Part shown: positions 1 to 8,244 of the stretch, piece by piece
Layout: each line of letters starts with the position of its first letter
How positions within the stretch are numbered: the first letter of the stretch is position 1
Origin: Dictyoglomota bacterium
Lineage (GTDB): Bacteria; Dictyoglomota; Dictyoglomia; Dictyoglomales; Dictyoglomaceae
Direction of reading: 5' to 3'
Assembly: GCA_029776735.1 (NCBI GenBank)
Contig: JAKOUL010000053.1
Coordinates: 1-26,903 of the forward strand
DNA length: 26,903 nucleotides
Made by a program: the position numbers and the translations under genes
Notes under the pieces: generated by a model
The model's input: the letters and a program-made list of their open reading frames with translations, nothing else
The model's database searches: none
Told to the model about the DNA's origin: nothing

Positions 1-27
1 GTAAGAGTGTAAGATAAGATTAATTTG

Positions 28-40
28 TATATAATATAAT
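28..40 (+). promoter_or_regulatory. -10 region of the argF promoter
   Basis: Two overlapping TATAAT hexamers lie at 30-35 and 35-40, 23 to 28 bases before the argF start codon. The -35 region would fall close to base 1-15, where no good TTGACA match is seen, and part of the promoter may lie outside the window. The leader is short and holds the ribosome site GGAGGAG at 52-58. Confidence 0.5.
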
Positions 41-62
41 AAATTATTTTTGGAGGAGAATA

Positions 63-989
63 ATGAGGCTTAAAGGAAGGGATTTGCTTTCTGTTTCTGA
101 TCTTAGCAGAGAAGATATAGAGGAGATTTTTGCTCTTGCAAAAAACCTGAAAGTAGATGTTATGGCTGGGAAAAAACAGAGTGATTATTTAAAGGGTAAA
201 ATTGTAGCTTTATTTTTTGAAAAACCTTCCACAAGGACAAGAATTTCTTTTGAGGTGGGAGTTTATCAGTTAGGCGGCTATCCTCTTTACTTAAACGCTC
301 AAGATATGCAGATTAAGAGGGGTGAGACCATAGCTGATACTGCAAGAATCTTAGAAAGATATGTAGATGGTATAATAGCAAGAGTTTATGCTCATAGTAC
401 TTTAGAAGAATTGGCGAAATATTCTTATGTACCTATAATAAATGGACTTTCTGATTTGGAACATCCTTGCCAAATAATTTGTGATTACTTTACCATGCGA
501 GAGAGAAAAGGAGATCGTAAACTTAAAGTTGTTTATTTAGGAGATGGAAATAATGTGGCAAACTCATTAATTCTGGCAGGTGCCATCTTAGGTATGGATG
601 TAGTATGTTCTTCTCCAAGGGAGTATTATCCTGATTCTGAGATATTGAAAAGAGCAAAAGAAATAGCACATAAAACAGGAGCAAAGATTGAAGTAGTAGA
701 AGATCCTAAGGAGGCTGTAAAGGATGCAGATGTGCTTTATACAGATGTATGGATAAGCATGGGGCAAGAAGCAGAAAGGGAGAAAAGGCTCAAAGTATTT
801 CCTCCATATCAACTAAATAATAAGCTTCTTTCTTTAGCTAAAGAAGATGTCATCGTTATGCACTGTCTTCCAGCTCATAGAGGAGAGGAAATTACCGATG
901 AGGTTATGGATGGACCTTTCTCTATAGTATTTGATCAAGCAGAGAACAGACTTCATGTACAGAAAGCTATAGTAGCTTCATTAATTTAA
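63..989 (+). CDS. argF: Ornithine carbamoyltransferase
   Basis: This cytosolic enzyme joins ornithine and carbamoyl phosphate to give citrulline, the sixth step of arginine synthesis. At 308 residues it has normal family length. The carbamoyl phosphate motif S-T-R-T-R is at residues 56-60, H-P-C-Q at 134-137, and the ornithine-loop motif H-C-L-P at 267-270. These separate it from aspartate carbamoyltransferase, which lacks the HCLP cysteine. The ATG start is set by GGAGGAG seven bases upstream. It is followed by its own hairpin terminator and is separated from the other arginine genes by the kinase and FHA genes, so it is probably transcribed alone or with genes upstream of the window. It could be a catabolic OTCase in principle, but the biosynthetic neighbours argue for an anabolic role. 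Confidence 0.97.
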   Translation: MRLKGRDLLSVSDLSREDIEEIFALAKNLKVDVMAGKKQSDYLKGKIVALFFEKPSTRTRISFEVGVYQLGGYPLYLNAQDMQIKRGETIADTARILERYVDGIIARVYAHSTLEELAKYSYVPIINGLSDLEHPCQIICDYFTMRERKGDRKLKVVYLGDGNNVANSLILAGAILGMDVVCSSPREYYPDSEILKRAKEIAHKTGAKIEVVEDPKEAVKDADVLYTDVWISMGQEAEREKRLKVFPPYQLNNKLLSLAKEDVIVMHCLPAHRGEEITDEVMDGPFSIVFDQAENRLHVQKAIVASLI

Positions 990-1010
990 ATCCTTTAAAA
1001 ATATTAGCTA

Positions 1011-1047
1011 TTTAGCATAAAGCTTTTTTATGCTAAAATTTTATTTG
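1011..1047 (+). terminator. Rho-independent terminator after argF
   Basis: A perfect 11-bp inverted repeat (1011-1021 with 1027-1037, TTTAGCATAAA and its complement) encloses a 5-base loop and is followed by a T-rich tail. The stem is AT-rich, so it is of moderate strength. It ends argF transcription before the CHASE2-kinase gene. Confidence 0.7.
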
Positions 1048-1075
1048 TAAAAGTTTTTTCTAAAAATGGGGGCTT

Positions 1076-1771
1076 ATGAGAAGGGTTTTTATAAAAATTG
1101 GGATTCTTTTAGTTCTCTTTATACTTCTTACCGGGCTTAATTCCCTTAATTTTTTCAAAAATTTAGAAAGTCAGTCTATTGACCTGAGATTTCAAATTAG
1201 GGGAGAAGAGAAAGTCCCAGAAGATATTGTTATAATAGGCATAGATGATAATTCCATTTTTGAGATAGGAAACTGGCCTTGGAAGAGGAATTTACATGCA
1301 GAACTTTTAGATGTTTTGAAAGAAGGGAAACCTAAGCTAATAGTGTTTGATATTCTATTTGACACAAGTACTCCTGAAGATAAAATTTTTTCAACTAAAT
1401 TAAAAGAAATAAATAGTGTAGTCCTTGCTAATTATATGTCAGTCTATTACGATAAGAATTTAAAAGTTAATGTCTTTTCCATAAAAGAACCTGTAGAACC
1501 TCTTAAGTCATCAGTATCAAAAACTGGATTTAGTAACTTATTGGTGGATAGTGATAATAAAATAAGGAGAGGAGAGACTTTTGAACAAGATCTTTTTGGA
1601 GTTAGATATTATTCTCTGCCTTTAACTGTTTATGCAAGCTTAAATGGAGAAAGTTTGTATAGTTTAAGCTTAAAATTTCCGAATAGTTTTTATATAAATT
1701 ACGTAGGTGGTGAAGGAAGCTTCAGATATTTTTCTTATGTAGATGTACTAAAAAAAAAATATACCAGCTGA
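1076..1771 (+). CDS. CHASE2 sensor domain, N-terminal part of a frameshifted CHASE2-Ser/Thr kinase
   Basis: This reading frame encodes 231 residues: one membrane segment at about 7-24, then an extracytoplasmic CHASE2-type sensor domain. Recognisable CHASE2 features are the run around 'DLRFQIRG' followed by 'IVIIGIDDNSI' and the 'GNWPWKR' segment. The frame stops at 1769-1771, directly after a run of ten A. The CHASE2 domain continues without a break in the +1 frame from about 1764 ('PAETFKDKIVFIGA', the usual end of the domain), so the domain is cut before its last strands. The ATG is preceded by a G-rich stretch (GGGGG, 1068-1072) that is a weak ribosome site. On its own this product would be a truncated sensor; I read it as the front of one gene ending at 3080. 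The sensed ligand is unknown. Confidence 0.85.
   Translation: MRRVFIKIGILLVLFILLTGLNSLNFFKNLESQSIDLRFQIRGEEKVPEDIVIIGIDDNSIFEIGNWPWKRNLHAELLDVLKEGKPKLIVFDILFDTSTPEDKIFSTKLKEINSVVLANYMSVYYDKNLKVNVFSIKEPVEPLKSSVSKTGFSNLLVDSDNKIRRGETFEQDLFGVRYYSLPLTVYASLNGESLYSLSLKFPNSFYINYVGGEGSFRYFSYVDVLKKKYTS
1750..1759 (+). other. A10 frameshift site joining the CHASE2 and kinase halves
   Basis: Ten A residues follow CT and are followed by T. Read as written, the upstream frame ends four codons later. Reading through with nine A (or one base of slippage) gives 'DVLKKNIPAETFKDK', which restores an intact CHASE2 domain and a single 667-residue protein from 1076 to 3080. Three explanations fit: a sequencing error in the homopolymer, a true disabling mutation, or a programmed slip by RNA polymerase or the ribosome. 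Long A runs are known transcriptional slippage sites, for example in Thermus dnaX. The downstream half has no start codon of its own before 1887 and no ribosome site there, which favours one gene. Confidence 0.75.
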
Positions 1772-1886
1772 AACTTTTAAAGATAAAATTGTATTTATTG
1801 GAGCAACTTCTCCTGTTTTAAAAGATATATTTCTTCATCCCTTTTCAGGATATAGGGTAGCAAATGGCAATATCTCTTACTCTTAT

Positions 1887-3080
1887 ATGCCAGGAGTAGA
1901 GGTGCATGCAAATATATTAAACAACTTGATTAATAGTAATTTTATTATGGATCTTCCTTATCCATTTGTAATGATAATTAATTTCCTTTCTGTTTTTTTA
2001 ATAGGAATAATCTTAGGGAAAAAATTAATCTTTAACATTTTCATAACCATATTTTTTATGCTAAGTTATTTAGGAGGCTCATATTTTGCTTTTACTCAAA
2101 ATTTAATCTTACCTTTTATCTCTCCTTCCTTAGGGCTGTTTTTGGGTTTTGTAGGAAATCTTATATATCAGAATGTAATTCCTAAGCAAAGATTAGAGGG
2201 AATGGTAATAAAGAAACGTTATAAGATACTTAAAAAACTTGGATCTGGAGGAATGGCTACAGTATATCTTGCGTTAGATCTTCCTACAAAAAAGGAGGTT
2301 GCTATCAAGATACTTCATCCTCAATATTCAGAAGATAAAGAGATTATAGCAAGATTTATTAGAGAGATTGAAACTTGTAAAATTTTGGATCATTCTAATA
2401 TTGTTAAAGTTTTAGATCATGGGAAAGAGGAAGATTATCTTTTTATGGTTATGGAGTATGTATCGGGAAAGGATTTAAAGAAGATATTAGAAGAGAAAGG
2501 TCCTCTCCCTGTCCCATTTGTTACAGAGGTTATTAAAAAAGTAGTTGAGGCTTTGTCTTATGCAAACTCTAAAGATATTGTACATAGGGATATAAAACCT
2601 CAGAATATTATGATAACTAATGAAGGCAATGTAAAGCTTATGGATTTTGGTATTGCAAGAATAGGAGGAACTTCTACTCTTACTCAAACAGGAGTATTTA
2701 TGGGTACACCTCAATATGCATCTCCCGAACAGCTGGAAGGTAAAAAAGTGGATATTAGATCGGATATCTTTTCATTGGGTATTGTCTTTTATGAAACTCT
2801 TACAGGTATCCTCCCTTATGCAGAAGATACTACTATATCCTTAATGCTGAAAAGGTATCAAGAAGATCTTCCTGACATAAGGAGTATCAATCCCAATATT
2901 CCTGAAGGTATTGCAAAGATTATTGAAAAAATGACTGCAAGATTTCCTGAATTCAGGTATCAAACTCCTGAAGAGCTTTTAGATGACTTAAAAAGAGGCT
3001 ATCCTCTTCATCCTTATGAAAAAGAGAAGATTATTTTAGAAGATACTATTATTAAAAGAGACAAACAAGACTCAAATTAG
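1887..3080 (+). CDS. Serine/threonine protein kinase, C-terminal part of the frameshifted CHASE2-kinase
   Basis: From its first ATG at 1887 this frame encodes 397 residues. The same open frame reaches back to the A10 run at 1750-1759 without any start codon, and no Shine-Dalgarno sequence precedes 1887, so this is probably the back half of the gene starting at 1076. It has about three membrane segments (roughly residues 24-100 here), the usual CHASE2 exit, then a Hanks-type kinase domain: glycine loop 'GSGGMATV', ATP lysine in 'VAIKIL' (K411 of the joined protein), catalytic loop 'HRDIKPQN' (H503, D505), 'DFG', and 'GTPQYASPEQ' in the activation segment. All catalytic residues are present, so nothing in the kinase itself looks decayed. 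It overlaps the convergent FHA gene by four bases; FHA domains bind phosphothreonine and the neighbour may be a substrate or partner. Confidence 0.9.
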   Translation: MPGVEVHANILNNLINSNFIMDLPYPFVMIINFLSVFLIGIILGKKLIFNIFITIFFMLSYLGGSYFAFTQNLILPFISPSLGLFLGFVGNLIYQNVIPKQRLEGMVIKKRYKILKKLGSGGMATVYLALDLPTKKEVAIKILHPQYSEDKEIIARFIREIETCKILDHSNIVKVLDHGKEEDYLFMVMEYVSGKDLKKILEEKGPLPVPFVTEVIKKVVEALSYANSKDIVHRDIKPQNIMITNEGNVKLMDFGIARIGGTSTLTQTGVFMGTPQYASPEQLEGKKVDIRSDIFSLGIVFYETLTGILPYAEDTTISLMLKRYQEDLPDIRSINPNIPEGIAKIIEKMTARFPEFRYQTPEELLDDLKRGYPLHPYEKEKIILEDTIIKRDKQDSN

Positions 3081-3538
3081 AGACATTTAAATACCAAAAC
3101 TACATCTCCAACTTGAATAATATCCCCATCATGAAGTAGTTCACGGGCAACTTTAATTCCGTTTACTAACGTTCCGTTAGCACTATTTATATCTTCTATA
3201 AAATATTTACCATCGTTTTGAATGATCTTTGCGTGAAACCTTGATACTGTAGGATGAATAAGGGTAATATCATTTTCAGGTTCTCTGCCTATGGTGGTTT
3301 CATTTTTAATTATTTTGAAGTCCTTTCCTCGTTCTCCCCCATGTCTTACAATTAAGTAAGCCCAGTTTAATGGAGTAATCTCTGCTTCTAACTTTATAGT
3401 ATTTGAAGGATTTTGGATGGATTCAAATCTCTCCATTTTTAAGACATCTTTTTTCTCTTTCTTAGCTGTTCGTAAATAAATATCCACACATAATAAGATT
3501 ATAAAAAGTGCTAAAAGAATAGATATTAAAGTGCTCAT
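3077..3538 (-). CDS. Membrane-anchored FHA-domain protein
   Basis: A 153-residue protein with an N-terminal membrane helix (about residues 2-22, 'LISILLALFIILLCVDIYL'), a charged linker, and a C-terminal FHA domain with 'IGREPENDI', 'SRFHAKI' and 'SANGTLVNG', the conserved phosphothreonine-binding loops (Arg, Ser-x-x-His, Asn-Gly). I chose the ATG at 3538 because GGGGAGGAG lies seven bases before it; an in-frame ATG at 3571 lies upstream of that ribosome site. The gene faces the CHASE2-kinase and their stop codons overlap at 3077-3080. A role as reader of, or anchor for, targets phosphorylated by that kinase is inference from the neighbourhood and from the usual kinase-FHA partnership. Confidence 0.9.
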   Translation of the reverse strand: MSTLISILLALFIILLCVDIYLRTAKKEKKDVLKMERFESIQNPSNTIKLEAEITPLNWAYLIVRHGGERGKDFKIIKNETTIGREPENDITLIHPTVSRFHAKIIQNDGKYFIEDINSANGTLVNGIKVARELLHDGDIIQVGDVVLVFKCL

Positions 3539-3600
3539 AAAAAGTTCTCCTCCCCTTACTTTAAAATTCATTTTCCATTATACCAAAAACATACTTTGAA

Positions 3601-3615
3601 TTAAATTTAATTTAA
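3601..3615. promoter_or_regulatory. 15-bp perfect palindrome upstream of argG
   Basis: TTAAATT-T-AATTTAA is a perfect 7-1-7 inverted repeat just upstream of the likely -35 region of the argG operon. It is preceded by TTTGAA, so part of the region (TTGAATTAAATTTAA) faintly resembles an ARG box half. It may be an operator, but in such AT-rich sequence chance is a real alternative. Confidence 0.3.
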
Positions 3616-3617
3616 TT

Positions 3618-3647
3618 TTGTATTTTTTTCCATTTTTATGATATAAT
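3618..3647 (+). promoter_or_regulatory. Extended -10 promoter of the argG operon
   Basis: TGATATAAT at 3639-3647 is a perfect extended -10 element. A weak -35 (TTGTAT, 3618-3623) lies 18 bases upstream. Transcription would start near 3654, giving a leader of about 24 bases that holds AGGAGG at 3665-3670. Confidence 0.65.
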
Positions 3648-3677
3648 TCTTCAAATTTATTGATAGGAGGCAATCAG

Positions 3678-4862
3678 ATGGAAAAGGCTGTTCTCGCTTA
3701 TTCTGGGGGATTAGATACTTCTGTCGCTATAAAATGGCTTATGCAAAAATATTCATTATCTGTTATAACCCTTACTGTAGATATTGGGCAGGGTATTAAT
3801 CTGAATGAGATTAAAAAGAAAGCTGAAGATCTTGGAGTTGAAAAAGCTTATGTTTTAGATTTAAAAGATGAATTTGTTAAAGATTATGTGAGCCCTGCTA
3901 TAAAGGCTAATGCTATGTATGAGAGAGCCTATCCCCTTGCTACTGCTCTTTCAAGACCTCTTATTGCAAAGTACTTAGCTAAGATTGCAAAAGAAAATGG
4001 GGCAAAATATGTGGCTCATGGATGTACAGGGAAAGGCAACGATCAAGTAAGAATAGATCTGGGAGTGAAAGCTATAGCTCCAGATCTTGAGATTATTGCT
4101 CCTGTTAGAGAATGGAATTTTTCCAGGGAAGAAGAAATGGAATATGCAGTTGAGAATGATATTCCTATACCTGTTTCAAAGAAGAATCCATTTAGTATAG
4201 ATGAGAATCTCTGGGGAAAAAGTATAGAAGGTGGAATTTTAGAAGATCCTTGGCAGGAACCTCCTGAGGAGATTTTTGAATTGACAAAATTAAAGAAAGA
4301 AGAGCCAAGTTATATTGAACTCAGCTTTGAAGAAGGAGTCTTAGTAGAATTAAATGGGATTAGGAAATCCACTGTAAAGATAATTGAAGAGCTGAATAGT
4401 ATTGTGGGAGCTTATGGGATAGGGAGAATAGACCATATTGAAAATAGGTTGGTAGGTATTAAATCAAGAGAGATATATGAAGCTCCTGCAGCAGTTTTAA
4501 TAATAAAGGCTCATGAGGCTATTGAGAGTTTAGTATTCCCAAGGGAACTTCTGCATTTTAAGAGAACCCTTGAAGATAAATATGTAGAACTTGTTTACTA
4601 CGGATTATGGTTTGATCCACTGAGAGAGGCAATTCAAGCTTTCATGGATAAGACTCAGGAAAGAGTTACAGGTAAAGTAAGAGTAAAACTTCAGCCTTGG
4701 AATTTCTTTATAGTAGGAAGAGAATCTCCTTATTCTCTATATGACCACGATCTTGCTACTTATGATAAAGGAAGTACATTCTCAACAGAGTCTGCTATAG
4801 GCTTTATAAAACTTTTTGGACTTCCTAATTATTTATATGCAAAGAAGGGATTGAAGTCATGA
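3678..4862 (+). CDS. argG: Argininosuccinate synthase
   Basis: This enzyme couples citrulline and aspartate at the cost of ATP to give argininosuccinate. The protein has 394 residues, usual for the family, and begins with the N-type ATP pyrophosphatase P-loop '[10 protein letters not shown]' at residues 5-14. Other family marks are '[13 protein letters not shown]' and '[14 protein letters not shown]'. The ATG at 3678 is placed by AGGAGG at 3665-3670; an in-frame TTG at 3660 lies before that ribosome site and is not used. It is the first gene of the argG-argH operon and its stop overlaps the argC start as ATGA, so translation is likely coupled. Confidence 0.97.
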   Translation: MEKAVLAYSGGLDTSVAIKWLMQKYSLSVITLTVDIGQGINLNEIKKKAEDLGVEKAYVLDLKDEFVKDYVSPAIKANAMYERAYPLATALSRPLIAKYLAKIAKENGAKYVAHGCTGKGNDQVRIDLGVKAIAPDLEIIAPVREWNFSREEEMEYAVENDIPIPVSKKNPFSIDENLWGKSIEGGILEDPWQEPPEEIFELTKLKKEEPSYIELSFEEGVLVELNGIRKSTVKIIEELNSIVGAYGIGRIDHIENRLVGIKSREIYEAPAAVLIIKAHEAIESLVFPRELLHFKRTLEDKYVELVYYGLWFDPLREAIQAFMDKTQERVTGKVRVKLQPWNFFIVGRESPYSLYDHDLATYDKGSTFSTESAIGFIKLFGLPNYLYAKKGLKS

Positions 4863-5869
4863 TCAATGTGGGAATTATGGGAGCATCTGGATATACGGGA
4901 CAAGAATTAACAAGAATTCTTGTAAAGCATCCTAAAGTGCAGAAATTATATCTTTTTAGTGACCATTTAAAAAGTGTAGATATTTTTAATGATAAAAAGA
5001 TTAATATATTTTCAAGGGATGCTTATAAAGATTTTATAGAAGAGATTGATATATTCTTTTTTGCCCTTGAAAATGGAGAGGCTGCAAAATTTTTGTCTGA
5101 GATGAAAATTCCTGAGACCTTTATTGATCTTAGTGCAGACTTTAGATTTCAAAATCCAGAGGTTTATGAGAGAGTCTATGGAATAAAACATCCAATCCCA
5201 GAGCTTATTGGAAAGACGGAATATGGACTTCCAGAAGTCTTTAGAGAAAGAATTAAAAAAGCTAAGTTTATAGCAAATCCAGGATGTTATCCTACTGCCT
5301 CTATTCTTGGCTTATATCCCTTAGTAAAGAATAATTTGATTTTAGCATCAGCCATTATAGATGCTAAATCAGGAATTTCTGGCTCGGGTAGGAAGGCTTC
5401 TGATAAAAATATATATGGAAATATAGCAGAGAATTTTCAAGCTTATTCCATACTAAATCATAGACATCAGCCTGAGATAGAGCAGATTTTGAAAGAGATT
5501 GGATATCTGAGGGTTTTATTTATTCCTCAACTTCTTCCAACTTTTAGAGGAATTTTTGCTTCTATTTATGCTCCATTAAGAGATAGTATCTCTTCTGAAG
5601 ATCTTTTTGAGCTTTATAAAGAGACATATAAAGGAGAATATTTTATAAAGATCCTTCCTCCAGGATATTCTCCGGAGATAAAAAAAGTAAGGGGTAGTAA
5701 TTTTGTTATGATCAGTGCCCAAGTAGATAAGAATACAGAGAATGCCGTAGTTTTTGTCGCTATTGATAACCTTATAAAAGGTGCTGCAGGGCAAGCAGTT
5801 CAAAATATGAATCTTATTTTTGGCTTTTCTGAAGAAGAAGGTATTGACTTTTTACCACTATATCCATAA
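4859..5869 (+). CDS. argC: N-acetyl-gamma-glutamyl-phosphate reductase
   Basis: ArgC reduces N-acetylglutamyl phosphate to the semialdehyde with NADPH. The 336-residue protein has the N-terminal nucleotide motif '[10 protein letters not shown]' (about residues 7-16) and the active-site cysteine C143 in '[10 protein letters not shown]'. A later 'HRHQPEI' segment is also typical of the family. Its ATG overlaps the argG stop by four bases, with no separate ribosome site needed. The missing preceding enzyme of the pathway, acetylglutamate kinase (ArgB), is not encoded in the window. Confidence 0.96.
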   Translation: MINVGIMGASGYTGQELTRILVKHPKVQKLYLFSDHLKSVDIFNDKKINIFSRDAYKDFIEEIDIFFFALENGEAAKFLSEMKIPETFIDLSADFRFQNPEVYERVYGIKHPIPELIGKTEYGLPEVFRERIKKAKFIANPGCYPTASILGLYPLVKNNLILASAIIDAKSGISGSGRKASDKNIYGNIAENFQAYSILNHRHQPEIEQILKEIGYLRVLFIPQLLPTFRGIFASIYAPLRDSISSEDLFELYKETYKGEYFIKILPPGYSPEIKKVRGSNFVMISAQVDKNTENAVVFVAIDNLIKGAAGQAVQNMNLIFGFSEEEGIDFLPLYP

Positions 5870-5889
5870 ATAAAGGAAGGTTTGAGGAG

Positions 5890-7065
5890 ATGGAGTGGAA
5901 TTTTAGTGAGCATACATTAACAGATTTAAAAAGAGTAAAAGCAGCAGGGGTCTCTTGCGGGCTAAAAGAAGATAATAAATTAGATCTTGCTCTTATTGTT
6001 TTTGAAAAACCTGTATCTGCAGTAGCTATGTTTACAAAAAATACAGTAAAAGCTGCGCCTGTAATTATTTCTCAGAGGCATCTTGAAAAATATGGTCTTA
6101 TACAAGCTGTGATTATAAATAGTGGACAAGCCAATGCATGCACAGGAGAGAGAGGCTTAAAAGATGCAGAGTTTATGGCTGAAGAAGTAGCAAAATATTT
6201 GGGAATAAAAAAAGAATTGGTGTTTATAGCATCCACAGGAAAGATTGGAGCTTATTTGGAAAAAGAGAAGATATCTTATGGAATTGAAGAGGCTTTTAAG
6301 CGTTTAGATAAAGGTACTGGAAGAGAAGTAGCAGAAGCTATTATGACTACCGATACTTCTCCTAAGATTACATCAGTAAAAAAAGATAATATAATTATTA
6401 CTGGGGTGGCAAAAGGTTCAGGGATGATTCATCCTAATATGGCTACAATGCTTACATTTATTGGGACTAATGCAAAACTTCCAAGAGAAGAGTTAATGAA
6501 AGCTTTGAAAAAGACAGCGGATATCTCTTTTAATCAGGTTAGTATAGATGGTTGTAGCAGTACTAATGATACAGTGCTTTTATTTTCAACATATGAAGAG
6601 GATGTTCCTCTAAGATTATTTCAAAAAGGGCTTAATATGGTTTCTCAAGATCTTGCTAAGAAGATTGCAAAAGATGGGGAAGGTGCTAAGAGACTTATTA
6701 ATGTAAGTGTAGAAAAAGCTAAAAGTCTTAAGGTGGCGAAGATGTTGGCAAGATCTGTAATAACTTCTAACTTAGTGAAAGCTGCTTTCGCTGGTGGAGA
6801 TGATAATTGGGGAAGGATCTTAGCAAGTATGGGACAGACAGAGTATCCTTTGGATTTATCTAAGATAGAGCTTTATTTGGGAGATTTTTTAGTTTTTGCA
6901 AAAAATGAACCTTTAAGTTATAATTCTCAGGAAGTTAAAAAATATTTAAAAGGCGAGGAAATTTTGATAAGGGTAAAATTAAACGAAGGAAGATATAAGG
7001 CAGTTTCCTGGGGGTGTGATTTAACCGAAGATTATGTGAAGATTAATGCCTATTATAGGACATGA
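5890..7065 (+). CDS. argJ: Bifunctional ornithine acetyltransferase / N-acetylglutamate synthase
   Basis: ArgJ moves the acetyl group from N-acetylornithine to glutamate, which recycles the acetyl group and makes a separate ArgE unnecessary. The 391-residue precursor carries the self-cleavage site 'HPNMATMLTFIGTNA'; cleavage in this family falls between A185 and T186, and T186 becomes the nucleophile of the beta chain. Whether it is also able to use acetyl-CoA (bifunctional form) cannot be read with certainty from sequence; no argA is seen in the window, which fits the bifunctional form. GAGGAG directly precedes the ATG. Confidence 0.95.
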   Translation: MEWNFSEHTLTDLKRVKAAGVSCGLKEDNKLDLALIVFEKPVSAVAMFTKNTVKAAPVIISQRHLEKYGLIQAVIINSGQANACTGERGLKDAEFMAEEVAKYLGIKKELVFIASTGKIGAYLEKEKISYGIEEAFKRLDKGTGREVAEAIMTTDTSPKITSVKKDNIIITGVAKGSGMIHPNMATMLTFIGTNAKLPREELMKALKKTADISFNQVSIDGCSSTNDTVLLFSTYEEDVPLRLFQKGLNMVSQDLAKKIAKDGEGAKRLINVSVEKAKSLKVAKMLARSVITSNLVKAAFAGGDDNWGRILASMGQTEYPLDLSKIELYLGDFLVFAKNEPLSYNSQEVKKYLKGEEILIRVKLNEGRYKAVSWGCDLTEDYVKINAYYRT

Positions 7066-7074
7066 GGTGATGAG

Positions 7075-8244
7075 ATGGAAGATAGATTTTTCCCTGTATA
7101 TAAAAGATTTAAACCTGTTCTTGTAAAAGGAGAAGGAGTTTGGCTTTTTGATGATAAGGGTAATAAATATTTAGATCTTACCAGTGGTATTGGGGTTAAT
7201 GCATTAGGACATGCTCATCCAGATATTATTAAGAATGTAAAATCACAGATAGAGAAGGTTTCACATGTCTCAAATCTGTTTTATAACCTGCCCCAGTTAG
7301 AGATTACTGAAAAACTTGCCTCTCTTACAAAAAGGGAGGCATTTTTTTTAACTAATAGTGGTACCGAAGCAGTAGAAGCTGCTATAAAAACTGCAAGGAA
7401 ATTTTTTAACGGCAGAAGATGGAAGTTTGTAACTATGGAAAATTCTTTCCATGGTAGAACTTATGGCTCTCTTTCTGCCACAGGACAAAGAAAATATCAA
7501 GAGGGCTTTGAACCTATGGTGCCTGGGTTTACCTATGTGCCATTTAATGATATTTCCTCTCTTGAAAAAGCCATTGATGAAGAAACATGTGCTGTGATTT
7601 TAGAACCTATCCAAGGAGAGGGAGGGATTTATCCTGCAAATAAAGAGTATTTACAAGAGGTAAGAAGTATCACAAAAGAAAAAGGAATACTTCTTATCCT
7701 TGATGAGATACAAACTGGTATAGGAAGGACAGGATATTTCCTTGCAGAAGAATACTATGGAATTTACGCAGATATGATTCTTCTTGCAAAAGCATTAGGA
7801 GGAGGATTACCCTTAGGTGCTGTCTGTACTACTAAGGAGATTGCCGGTACTATGGGTCCTGGTGCTCATGGTACTACAATGGGAGGAAATTTAGTAGCAT
7901 GTGCAGCAGGTATGGCAGTACTTGATTTAGTTGGAAGAGAAGAATTTCTTAAGGATGTTAAAGAAAAAGGAGTTTATTTAGAAAAAAAACTTAGTGAATT
8001 AAAAACTGAGATCCCTATTATTAAGGAGATTAGAGGAAGAGGATTAATATGGGGTATAGAATTAAAAATAAAAGTAAGAGAGGTAATAGAAGAATTAATT
8101 GAAAATGGAGTTTTAGTCCTTTCTGCAGGAGATTATGTATTAAGACTTCTTCCTCCTCTGATTATAACAAAAGAAGAGCTGGATTTTGGGCTTAAAAAGA
8201 TTAAAGAAGTCCTTTTAAAGAGGAGTGAATCTTATGCAGAATAA
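7075..8244 (+). CDS. argD: Acetylornithine aminotransferase
   Basis: This PLP enzyme converts N-acetylglutamate semialdehyde to N-acetylornithine with glutamate as donor. The 389-residue protein is a class III aminotransferase: 'NSGTEAVEAAIKTAR' for cofactor phosphate binding, 'ILDEIQTGIGRTG' with the PLP-ring aspartate, and the Schiff-base lysine K239 in 'LLAKALGGGLPLG'. It starts nine bases after argJ, with GAGGTGATGAG as ribosome site, and its 3' end overlaps carA by 11 bases. A 4-aminobutyrate or LysW-aminoadipate role is possible for this class, but the operon argues for arginine. Confidence 0.95.
   Translation: MEDRFFPVYKRFKPVLVKGEGVWLFDDKGNKYLDLTSGIGVNALGHAHPDIIKNVKSQIEKVSHVSNLFYNLPQLEITEKLASLTKREAFFLTNSGTEAVEAAIKTARKFFNGRRWKFVTMENSFHGRTYGSLSATGQRKYQEGFEPMVPGFTYVPFNDISSLEKAIDEETCAVILEPIQGEGGIYPANKEYLQEVRSITKEKGILLILDEIQTGIGRTGYFLAEEYYGIYADMILLAKALGGGLPLGAVCTTKEIAGTMGPGAHGTTMGGNLVACAAGMAVLDLVGREEFLKDVKEKGVYLEKKLSELKTEIPIIKEIRGRGLIWGIELKIKVREVIEELIENGVLVLSAGDYVLRLLPPLIITKEELDFGLKKIKEVLLKRSESYAE

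Noticed and set aside
3660..3677. TTG start for argG 18 bases upstream of the chosen ATG
   Set aside because: The ribosome site AGGAGG lies downstream of that TTG, so it can only serve the ATG at 3678.
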